From NCBI GenBank assembly GCA_031400715.1, contig JANNQK010000091.1, forward strand, positions 1-21,531: a stretch of 21,531 nt of DNA, written 5' to 3'. Both the position numbers and the translations under genes were made by a program. The notes under the pieces were generated by a model that worked only from the letters and a program-made list of their open reading frames with translations, did no database searches and was not told where the DNA came from. Of this stretch, positions 14,399 to 20,854 are shown one piece after another; the first letter of the stretch is position 1; each line of letters opens with the position of its first letter. The DNA comes from VFMC01 sp031400715. Lineage in GTDB: Bacteria > Actinomycetota > Acidimicrobiia > Acidimicrobiales > Ilumatobacteraceae.

Positions 14399-15214
14399 TC
14401 AGACGCCTGCGCGGTCGGCATCGTCGGCTGAGACGTGCGTGTCGTCTTCCAGCCCTGCGGGTTCGTAGCCATCGGCGCGTGACTTGGTGAGCGCGACGGC
14501 GAAGACGAGCAGACCGAACAGCGGCTTGGCCAGCACGTCACCGACGGAGTAGCCGACCTGTCGGAGCACTTCAGCGGTCGCGTCGTTGCTGATCACCGAT
14601 GGGGCCATGTAGGCGAGCGGGTAGATGCCCCATGTGGCCAGGATGATGTAGCGGAGGGCGTCGATGAGCTTGCGGACTTTCGCTCCCTGGCGATCGAGTG
14701 ACCGACCGAGCTCGACGAACAGCACGTACAGGATGTACAGGAACGGAATGGTCGAGGCGATACCCCAGATGGTGCGGGCGGTGGAGTCGGGGTCGGCGAT
14801 CTCGCCGGGCCATCCGAGCGCGATCATGGCGATCGCAGCGATCGTCAGCCGAACGATCAGGCTGCGGGTGTTGCTCTTGGAGAGCTTCAACACGAACACC
14901 AGCTCGGCGAGCAACAGCGGCACCGTGAGCAGCCAGTCGACGTAGCGGTAGCCCTCGTTGAACTTGGGGCCGTCCTGGACGAATTCACCGTCGACGAAAC
15001 TGAACGCCTCGGTGAACGAGTTGAAGATGCGCAGGTAGTGGTAGAGCGCGATGCCGACGACGAGCGCCGACATCGTGACCGCGAGCCGATGTCGCGGAGC
15101 GATGCGGCTTCGACTGAGCAGGAAGAACAAGAATGACGCGCCCATGCAGGCGATGACGAACGAGAACGAGTTGTAGATCAGGTTGTACTGACCCTCACTC
15201 AGGACGAGTTCCAT
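14399..15214 (-). CDS. Xanthorhodopsin-like light-driven proton pump
   Basis: The 271-residue microbial rhodopsin has seven hydrophobic helices. Helix C reads RYVDWLLTVPLLLAE, giving proton acceptor Asp93, Thr97 and donor Glu104 (the DTE triad of outward proton pumps). Leu101, at the proteorhodopsin 105 position, predicts green absorption. His59 lies 34 residues before Asp93, the spacing recalled for the His-Asp pair of xanthorhodopsin. Retinal Schiff-base Lys230 is in GDVLAKPLFG. Gly151 in WGIASTIPF aligns with the glycine that opens the carotenoid-binding window of xanthorhodopsin, where proteorhodopsin has a bulky residue. The ATG at 15214 follows an AAGGGAAG site; the longer frame to 15256 has no support. 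It is divergent from a CarH-like repressor. No retinal or carotenoid synthesis gene is in the window. Confidence 0.95.
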   Translation of the reverse strand: MELVLSEGQYNLIYNSFSFVIACMGASFLFFLLSRSRIAPRHRLAVTMSALVVGIALYHYLRIFNSFTEAFSFVDGEFVQDGPKFNEGYRYVDWLLTVPLLLAELVFVLKLSKSNTRSLIVRLTIAAIAMIALGWPGEIADPDSTARTIWGIASTIPFLYILYVLFVELGRSLDRQGAKVRKLIDALRYIILATWGIYPLAYMAPSVISNDATAEVLRQVGYSVGDVLAKPLFGLLVFAVALTKSRADGYEPAGLEDDTHVSADDADRAGV

Positions 15215-15219
15215 GGTGA

Positions 15220-15227
15220 CTTCCCTT
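15220..15227 (-). promoter_or_regulatory. Ribosome binding site AAGGGAAG of the rhodopsin gene
   Basis: AAGGGAAG lies 5 nt before the ATG at 15214 on the minus strand and selects this start over an in-frame GTG-type start at 15256. Confidence 0.6.
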
Positions 15228-15260
15228 CGGGTTGAGGTTGCAACGGTGCGACCCACTGAG

Positions 15261-15300
15261 AGGAAGTTAGCGTGATTTAGTAGGATTTAGCATTCCATAG
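15261..15300. promoter_or_regulatory. Four direct repeats with 10-bp period, candidate CarH operator
   Basis: Four consecutive 10-mers on the plus strand end in TTAG, TTAG, TTAG and ATAG; the middle two share GATTTAG. On the minus strand each begins CTAA or CTAT. One unit per helical turn places all copies on one DNA face. They lie in an AT-rich patch between the rhodopsin and CarH-like genes and overlap a possible rhodopsin -10 (TAACTT, 15264-15269). CarH tetramers are known to read short direct repeats of about one turn, so this fits an operator. Confidence 0.6.
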
Positions 15301-15321
15301 CGAGATTTGTTTCGAAGGGAC

Positions 15322-15327
15322 TAGCAT
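15322..15327 (+). promoter_or_regulatory. -10 box TAGCAT of the CarH-like gene
   Basis: TAGCAT is followed by 6 nt and ATG 15334, so a leaderless mRNA is predicted. The direct repeats end 21 bp upstream, near its -35 position, which would allow autoregulation. Confidence 0.5.
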
Positions 15328-15333
15328 CGCGGG

Positions 15334-16122
15334 ATGGACGCAGCGGGGGGTGACGCACTCGACCTTCGAGCAGCAGCGGCTGAGCTCGGTGTGCACTACC
15401 AGACGGCGTACGGCTGGGTTCGCAACGGCCGGCTCCCGGCGGAGCTCGTCGGAGGCCGTTACCTGGTCGGCCGGGATGCCATCGCCTCCGTGCGTCGACA
15501 TCGAGACGCTCCGTCAGACCCGAAACCGCCGAGCTCGCGGCGGCTCGAGCGATCCGCTGGACGGATGCACGAGGCGCTGGTCGGAGGCGATGAGCCGGCG
15601 GCACGGCAACTCGCCGTGAGCCTCGTCGCCGACGGTACGTCGATACCGGAGGTGATCCAGGCGGTCTTCGTGCCTCCGCTCGTGCGTATCGGTCAGGCGT
15701 GGCATGACGGCGAGCTGACGATCTGGGTGGAGCACCGTGCGTCGGCGATCGTGGAACGGATCCTCGGCGAGCTGGCGCCGAACCCGAGGGGTCGACGCAG
15801 GGGGACTGCCATGGTCGCTGCGGTCAGCGGCGATCATCACTCGCTGCCGACCTCGATGGCAGCCGTCACGTTGCGCGCCGACCACTGGCACGTGGAGCAT
15901 CTCGGCGCGAACATGCCGCCTGCCGAGCTCGTGACGTTCTGTGCCGAGCACGACATCGATGTCGCGGTTCTCACCTCCACGAACCCGGAGACGGCTGATC
16001 TCTCGAACGAGACGGCGTCGGCGTTGCGTGAAGCCGGCACACCAACGGTGGTCGGTGGCCCCGGACGCACGCTCGATGACCTCGTCGAGAGTGCCCGTCG
16101 CGCAGGCCGCACCGATGGATGA
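15334..16122 (+). CDS. carH: CarH/LitR-type MerR-like B12-dependent photoreceptor repressor
   Basis: The 262-residue protein has an N-terminal helix-turn-helix of the MerR/excisionase type (about 10-55, LGVHYQTAYGWVRNGRLPAE...GRYLVGRDAI), a four-helix B12 cap domain (about 75-147) and a Rossmann cobalamin domain (about 157-255). The light-sensing signature W-x9-EH is exact: Trp123, Glu133, His134. His124 follows the Trp, and His169 in SGDHHSLP is the lower cobalt ligand (DxHxxP rather than the usual ExHxxG). These equal Thermus CarH Trp131, His132, Glu141, His142 and His177 with a constant offset of 8. In the family, dark AdoCbl-bound tetramers repress and light breaks the Co-C bond and releases DNA. 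The divergent rhodopsin-whiB unit is the obvious target. The start is set by TAGCAT 6 nt upstream. Confidence 0.85.
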   Translation: MDAAGGDALDLRAAAAELGVHYQTAYGWVRNGRLPAELVGGRYLVGRDAIASVRRHRDAPSDPKPPSSRRLERSAGRMHEALVGGDEPAARQLAVSLVADGTSIPEVIQAVFVPPLVRIGQAWHDGELTIWVEHRASAIVERILGELAPNPRGRRRGTAMVAAVSGDHHSLPTSMAAVTLRADHWHVEHLGANMPPAELVTFCAEHDIDVAVLTSTNPETADLSNETASALREAGTPTVVGGPGRTLDDLVESARRAGRTDG

Positions 16123-16189
16123 CAGGCTTCGGGGCCAGGTGTCACGTCCAGACGGCCGCATCCAACAGGCCGAGTGCGGAGCATCGGGC

Positions 16190-16195
16190 TAGCTT
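16190..16195 (+). promoter_or_regulatory. -10 box TAGCTT of the four-gene operon
   Basis: TAGCTT ends 7 nt before ATG 16203 and only 1 nt before ATG 16197, so the later ATG is the better start for a leaderless mRNA. Confidence 0.5.
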
Positions 16196-16202
16196 GATGA
16201 AA

Positions 16203-17672
16203 ATGCCGAGTGCTGTACGCGTGGTCCACGTGGCCGACATAGCCGAGTCCGAACTCGCCACCTTGGGCATCGCTCGTGGCGTTGCGCTGCCCGAAGGGGA
16301 GTGGTTCGTCCGTCCCGACGCACGGCGTACGCAGGCGGTGAGGATGCCTCGCGAAACAGCGGTGGTCGGCACGTTCACCCACATCGAGGTGGTCCACCCC
16401 TCGATGTGCACGATCGTCGCGACGACCAGTGTCCGCTTCACCGACGTGCCGGCGATCGTCGAATGCGCCACGGCCGGCGGCACCGTGATCGTCACGGCCA
16501 TCCGGCCCGATCGGCTGCGCAGCGTCGACGAGCACCGGCGTCTCCTCGATCGTCTGGCGGCCGGCTCGGTCGACAGCGCGGTCGAGGGTGAGGGAGCGAC
16601 AACGACATCCGTCGCCGGGGTGGGAATCGTGGGGTATGGCCCGTTCGGTGGCATGGGTTACACCCACGGCCTGGCGGCGACAGAGACCGATGGTCTTCGC
16701 CTCGTCGGCGTCTGCGACTCCAACGCCGAACGACGCGATGCCGCCCGTGCCGATTTCCCCCACGTCCGTGGCCACGTCGACATCGATTCGTTGTGCGGCG
16801 ACGACGACGTCGATGTGGTGATCGTCGCGACCCCGCCGGTGCTGCATGCACCGATCGCGCTCACCTTGCTGCGCGCAGGAAAGCACGTCGTGGTCGAAAA
16901 GCCGATGTGTCTCACGGCAGCCGACGCCGACGCGCTGTTGGCCGAGGCGGCCACCGTGCAGCGAACCATCACGGTCCATCAGAGTCGCCGCTGGGACGGC
17001 GACTACCTCGCCCTGCGGCGGGCGATCGACAGCGGAACGATCGGTGAGGTGTTCAACATGGAGACCTTCGTCGGGTCGTTCGAGCACCCCTGTCGCTGGT
17101 GGCACAGCGACGAGGCACTGTCCGGTGGAGCCGTGTACGACTGGGGTTCGCACCACATCGACTGGATCCTGCAGATCTTCGGAGGTCCGCCCGATTCGGT
17201 GCGGGCCTCGTCGCACAAGCGGGTGTGGCGCGACGTGTCGAACTCCGACCAGATCGACGTGCAGATGCGCTGGGCCGACGGTCGAGAAGCACGGTTCATC
17301 CAGAGCGACGTCGCCGCGATCCGCAAGCCGAAGTTCTTCGTCCAGGGAACCGCCGGCACGATCGCCGCCGATTACCGACCGGTCGTCGCCGACGAGCTCG
17401 TCGCCGGCCGAGGTCACGTGCCGACCACCTGGCACCATGCCGAGGTGCCGTCCACATTGCGACTCGGCCGGTTCGAGCCGGGCTACGGCATCGTCGAGAT
17501 GACGCTGCCGCCGGTCACCACCCCGCAGTGGCCCTTCCACCGTGCGCTTGCCGACCACCTGCTGCTCGGCGAGCCGAGCCCGGTGCCCGCTGAGCAGTCG
17601 CGCGATGTGGTCGCGGTACTCGAGCTGGCGCACCGGTCGGCGGCCTGCGGCGACGTGGTGACGAGTGCCTGA
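16203..17672 (+). CDS. Gfo/Idh/MocA oxidoreductase with an unusual N-terminal extension
   Basis: The 489-residue protein is longer than the usual 330-390 for this family. Residues about 138-260 form the NAD(P) Rossmann domain, with GVGIVGYGPFGG, VIVATPP and the family motif EKP at 232-234. The C-terminal domain carries GGAVYDWGSHHIDW with the substrate-binding His317/His318 and Asp. It would oxidise or reduce a hydroxyl or keto group of a sugar, cyclitol or related compound. The first 135 residues (VRVVHVADIAESELATLGIA ... GGTVIVTAIRPDR) are not part of the standard fold and I do not recognise them. The start is taken from the TAGCTT spacing; ATG 16197 would add two residues. It is the first gene of a four-gene operon; the next start overlaps its stop by 8 nt. 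Confidence 0.82.
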   Translation: MPSAVRVVHVADIAESELATLGIARGVALPEGEWFVRPDARRTQAVRMPRETAVVGTFTHIEVVHPSMCTIVATTSVRFTDVPAIVECATAGGTVIVTAIRPDRLRSVDEHRRLLDRLAAGSVDSAVEGEGATTTSVAGVGIVGYGPFGGMGYTHGLAATETDGLRLVGVCDSNAERRDAARADFPHVRGHVDIDSLCGDDDVDVVIVATPPVLHAPIALTLLRAGKHVVVEKPMCLTAADADALLAEAATVQRTITVHQSRRWDGDYLALRRAIDSGTIGEVFNMETFVGSFEHPCRWWHSDEALSGGAVYDWGSHHIDWILQIFGGPPDSVRASSHKRVWRDVSNSDQIDVQMRWADGREARFIQSDVAAIRKPKFFVQGTAGTIAADYRPVVADELVAGRGHVPTTWHHAEVPSTLRLGRFEPGYGIVEMTLPPVTTPQWPFHRALADHLLLGEPSPVPAEQSRDVVAVLELAHRSAACGDVVTSA

Positions 17673-18618
17673 ACCGATGACCGGGCAGGTCTCCATCGGT
17701 GTGCTCGGCGGCATGTCGTGGATCGCGAATCAAGCGGTGATCCCTGCGATTCACGACAGCCAGCGCGCCACGCTGGGCTCCGTCGGATCGCGCTCCGGCT
17801 CGGTGAGCTACGCCGATGTGCTGTCCGACCCCGCAGTCGAGGCCGTGTACATCGCGCTGCCGAACGACATGCACCACGAGTGGGTGGTCGCCGCTGCGAA
17901 CGCGGGCAAGCATGTGCTGTGCGAGAAGCCGTTGGGGATCGCGACGGTCGACGCGCAGGCGATGGTGAACGCCTGCGATGTCGCAGGAGTCGTGTTGGCC
18001 GAGGCGTACATGACCCCGTTCCATCCGCTCAGCGATGCGATCGACACCTGCCTCCGGTCCGGAGAGCTCGGCGAGATCCGCCACATCGATGCCGCCTTCA
18101 CGTTCCGCCTCGCCCCGGGCGACAACTACCGCTGGTCGGGCGCCCGAGGTGGGGGAGCGCTGCTCGACGTCGGCATCTACTGCCTGTCGCCGATCGTCAC
18201 CGCGATGGGTGGCCCACCGTCGGAGGTGGACGCACACGTGACCTGCTCGGGCACCGTCGATGCCACCACGGTGGCATGGCTTCGGTGGGCGAACGGCGCG
18301 ACCGCGTCGGTGGTTGCGTCGATCGAGCTGCCCGAACGTCAGGCGTTGCTGGTGTGCGGCACCGGCGGCACGCTCGCGGTGGACCGTCCGTTCACCCCGG
18401 GTGGTGCCGACGCGTCGTTCACCATCACCCGCCCCGACGGTCAGGTGGAGCACCGATCGGCGAAGGGCGGCAACTGCTACCTCGCGATGATCGATGCGTT
18501 CGCCGCCGCCGTGCGCGGGGTCGCCCCGTGGCCGCGACCTGTCGGCGACTCGATCGCGATGGCGGCGTTGTGCGATCGCATCCGCTCGGCTGCCACCGAT
18601 CATGGGGGTGTGACGTGA
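17665..18618 (+). CDS. Gfo/Idh/MocA oxidoreductase (short form)
   Basis: The 317-residue protein shows the family pattern: an N-terminal GVLGGMSWIA nucleotide loop, AVYIALPNDMHHEW, EKPLG motif, AEAYMTPFHP, and GGGALLDVGIYCLSPIV, where the tyrosine replaces the histidine of other members as in dihydrodiol-dehydrogenase-like proteins. It is NAD(P)-dependent and cytoplasmic. The start may be GTG 17665 (8-nt overlap with the previous gene) or ATG 17677. Two different Gfo/Idh enzymes side by side suggest consecutive or reversible oxidation and reduction of one carbohydrate-like substrate; this is inference. The stop overlaps the next start as GTGA. Confidence 0.88.
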   Translation: MPEPMTGQVSIGVLGGMSWIANQAVIPAIHDSQRATLGSVGSRSGSVSYADVLSDPAVEAVYIALPNDMHHEWVVAAANAGKHVLCEKPLGIATVDAQAMVNACDVAGVVLAEAYMTPFHPLSDAIDTCLRSGELGEIRHIDAAFTFRLAPGDNYRWSGARGGGALLDVGIYCLSPIVTAMGGPPSEVDAHVTCSGTVDATTVAWLRWANGATASVVASIELPERQALLVCGTGGTLAVDRPFTPGGADASFTITRPDGQVEHRSAKGGNCYLAMIDAFAAAVRGVAPWPRPVGDSIAMAALCDRIRSAATDHGGVT

Positions 18619-19535
18619 CCTCCGAGCACTCGGAGCTGTCCGGGCAGTCAGGGCAGTCAGGAAAGTCAGGGCAGATGGTCGAGGTCGCCCCTGGGGTCGA
18701 GCTGCGGATCCTCGCCCGCAACCTCACCCGCGACCCCGACGACCGATCGGACAAGGTGCCCTTCCTGCTCGTTCACGGCCTGGCATCGAATGCCCGCATG
18801 TGGGACGGCGTCGCCGAGGTGCTCGCCGGCGCCGGACACCCGGTGGTCGCGGTCGACCAACGTGGGCACGGTCGCTCGAGCAAGCCCGACGAGGGCTACG
18901 ACTTCGCCACGATCGTCGCCGATCTGGTGGCGCTCGTCGCATCGCTCGGTTGGGTTCGGCCCGTCGTCGTCGGTCAGTCGTGGGGCGGCAACGTGGTGAT
19001 CGAGCTCGGCGCCCTGCACCCGGAGGTCGCAGGAGCGATCGCTGCCGTCGACGGCGGTTTCATCGAACTGGCCGACCGGTTCCACACCTGGGACGAGTGC
19101 CGACTGGCGCTCGCGCCGCCGCGGCTGATCGGCACACCGGTGGCCACGATGGAGGGGTGGATCAGGGAAGGGCACTCGAGCTGGCCGGAGTCGGGCATCA
19201 TCGGCTCGATGGCGAACTTCGAGGTGCGGGCCGACGGCACGATCGCCCCGTGGCTCAGCTTCGATCGCCACATGATGATCCTCGAGGCCTTGTACGCACA
19301 CCGCCCGTCGACGCGCTTCGGGCATCTCACGGTGCCCGCGATGCTCATCCCCGCAGATACGGGCAATGTTGCGTGGACCCACGACAAGCGTGCTGCAGTC
19401 GACCGCGCGCTCGAACTCCTGCCGCATGGCATGGTGCGGTGGTTCTCCCCGGCCGACCACGACATCCACGCCCAACATCCGGTCGAGCTGGCCCACGTGC
19501 TGCTCGAACTCGCACGTGAAGGAAGTCAACGATGA
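18615..19535 (+). CDS. Alpha/beta hydrolase of the Gfo/Idh operon
   Basis: From GTG 18615 the protein has 306 residues. After a Ser/Gly/Gln-rich repeat (about 8-20) the fold starts at MVEVAPGVELRI. The layout is complete: LLVHGLASNARMWD, VDQRGHGRSSKP, nucleophile elbow GQSWGGN, an acid region in MLIPADTGNVAW and the catalytic His in PADHDIHAQHP. It likely hydrolyses a small ester, amide or lactone; a lactonase step would fit two neighbouring sugar-type dehydrogenases, but this is inference. GTG 18615 overlaps the previous stop (GTGA). ATG 18675, right after the repeat, is a credible alternative giving 286 residues. A 7-bp perfect hairpin lies just after the GTG. The stop overlaps the next ATG (ATGA). 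Confidence 0.85.
   Translation: MTSEHSELSGQSGQSGKSGQMVEVAPGVELRILARNLTRDPDDRSDKVPFLLVHGLASNARMWDGVAEVLAGAGHPVVAVDQRGHGRSSKPDEGYDFATIVADLVALVASLGWVRPVVVGQSWGGNVVIELGALHPEVAGAIAAVDGGFIELADRFHTWDECRLALAPPRLIGTPVATMEGWIREGHSSWPESGIIGSMANFEVRADGTIAPWLSFDRHMMILEALYAHRPSTRFGHLTVPAMLIPADTGNVAWTHDKRAAVDRALELLPHGMVRWFSPADHDIHAQHPVELAHVLLELAREGSQR
18639..18674 (+). repeat. 9-bp tandem repeat encoding SGQ units
   Basis: Four 9-bp units (TCCGGGCAG, TCAGGGCAG, TCAGGAAAG, TCAGGGCAG) lie immediately before ATG 18675 and encode SGQ SGQ SGK SGQ at the N-terminus of the hydrolase if GTG 18615 is used. Confidence 0.9.
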
Positions 19536-20821
19536 CCCGTTTGCTGACGATCATGGGAAGTGGCGAGACCGCGCCGACGATGGTGAAGCCACACCGATCG
19601 GTGTTCGAGGCTCTGGAGGCGAGCGAGCCGGGTGACGTTCGGGCGGTGTTCCTCGACACGCCGTTCGGGTTCCAGGAGAACGCCGACGAGCTCTCGGCCA
19701 AGACCGTCGCCTACTTCGACACCAGCCTCACCCGCAGCATTTCGGTGGCGGGCCTGCAGCGCCTCGAGACGACGACCACGTTGGAGCGTGAGGCCGCGTT
19801 CACCCGGGTGCGCCAGGCGCGTTTCGTGTTCGCCGGGCCGGGCAGCCCCACCTATGCGCTCCGACAGTGGGCGGGCACGCCGATCCCCGATCTCCTCGCC
19901 GAGAAGCTCACGACCGATGGGGCAGTCACGTTCTCGAGTGCGGCTGCGCTCACGCTCGGACTGGCGACCGTGCCGGTCTACGAGTTGTACAAGTCGGGCG
20001 ACGATCCGTACTGGCTGGACGGTCTCGACCTGCTGTCGTCCCTGGGGCTGCCGGTTGCCGTGATCCCGCACTACAACAACGCAGAAGGTGGGCACCACGA
20101 CACCCGGTTCTGCTACTTGGGTGAGCGCCGCCTCGCGATCATGGAGCGACTGCTGCCCGAGGGTGCGTTCGTGCTGGGTCTCGACGAGCACACGGGTGTG
20201 ATCCTCGACCTCGATGCCGATACCGCATCGGTGGTGGGCCTCGGCGTGCTCACGCTTCGTCGCGACGGCGTGTCGATGGAGATCCCCACCGGAGAGACGG
20301 TGTCGATCGACGTGCTCCGCGCCGGCCCCGCCACCGGCTCGTCGTCGGCCTCAGCTGCTCCGACCACCGCGACTCCGAACCCTGCCGCGCCGCTGCCTGC
20401 AGCTGTCGATCGAGCGTTGTCGGCTCCATCGCTTGCCGGCGACACGGCGCGACTCGGAGCCGCATTCGACGACGCGCTGACACGCCGCGACGCGGCGGGT
20501 GCGGTGTCGGCGGTGCTCGATCTGGAAGAGGCGATCGTCGGATGGTCGACCGACACGTTGCAGAGCGATGCCACCACCAGGGCCCGTGCCCTGCTGCGCT
20601 CGATGATCGTCCGCCTCGGGGACGCTGCCGTCGGTGGGCTCACCGATCCGCGCTCCATCCTCGGACCGGTCATCGACGTGGCGTTGAACGCCCGCACCGA
20701 GGTTCGCGCCGCGAAGCGCTACGACCTGTCGGACACGATTCGCGACGGTCTGGCGGCGGCCGGGGTGGAAGTGCGCGACACGCCTGACGGTCAGGTGTGG
20801 GAGCTCATCGCCCGCGACTGA
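19532..20821 (+). CDS. Fusion of an S51/amidotransferase-like domain with a CysS-like C-terminal domain
   Basis: The 429-residue protein has two parts. Residues 1-262 look like an S51-type class I amidotransferase fold: LLTIMGSGETAP, FVFAGPGSPTYALRQW, a nucleophile-elbow position reading TFSSAAALTLG (Ser instead of the usual GCSAGA context), VIPHYNNAEGGHHDTRFC and GLDEHTGVI. After a Pro/Ala/Ser/Thr linker (about 265-290), residues 310-425 follow the DALR and tail region of cysteinyl-tRNA synthetase: FDDALTRRDAAGAVSAVLDLEEAI, then ALNARTEVRAAKRYDLSD, TIRDGLAAAGVEVRDTPDGQVWE. The CysS catalytic core (HIGH, KMSKS, zinc ligands) is absent, so it cannot charge tRNA by itself. Its role is unknown; tRNA or cysteinyl-ligand binding is a hypothesis. 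It is last in the operon, with its start overlapping the hydrolase stop (ATGA). Confidence 0.8.
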   Translation: MTRLLTIMGSGETAPTMVKPHRSVFEALEASEPGDVRAVFLDTPFGFQENADELSAKTVAYFDTSLTRSISVAGLQRLETTTTLEREAAFTRVRQARFVFAGPGSPTYALRQWAGTPIPDLLAEKLTTDGAVTFSSAAALTLGLATVPVYELYKSGDDPYWLDGLDLLSSLGLPVAVIPHYNNAEGGHHDTRFCYLGERRLAIMERLLPEGAFVLGLDEHTGVILDLDADTASVVGLGVLTLRRDGVSMEIPTGETVSIDVLRAGPATGSSSASAAPTTATPNPAAPLPAAVDRALSAPSLAGDTARLGAAFDDALTRRDAAGAVSAVLDLEEAIVGWSTDTLQSDATTRARALLRSMIVRLGDAAVGGLTDPRSILGPVIDVALNARTEVRAAKRYDLSDTIRDGLAAAGVEVRDTPDGQVWELIARD

Positions 20822-20836
20822 GCGGCCAGAGACAGC

Positions 20837-20854
20837 GGTCCGGGACACCGGATC
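20837..20854. terminator. Possible hairpin between convergent operon end and ABC permease
   Basis: TCCGG-gaca-CCGGA with two further outer pairs (one G-U) lies 15 nt after the operon stop and touches the permease stop codon. No U-tract follows, so this is tentative. Confidence 0.3.

Noticed and set aside
15261..15300. Direct repeats as replication-origin iterons
   Set aside because: There are only four short units in a divergent promoter beside a DNA-binding regulator, with no Rep gene or DnaA-box cluster.
18620..18635. Hairpin as an operon terminator
   Set aside because: It lies inside the hydrolase frame right after a GTGA-coupled start and has no U-tract, so termination there would cut the operon.
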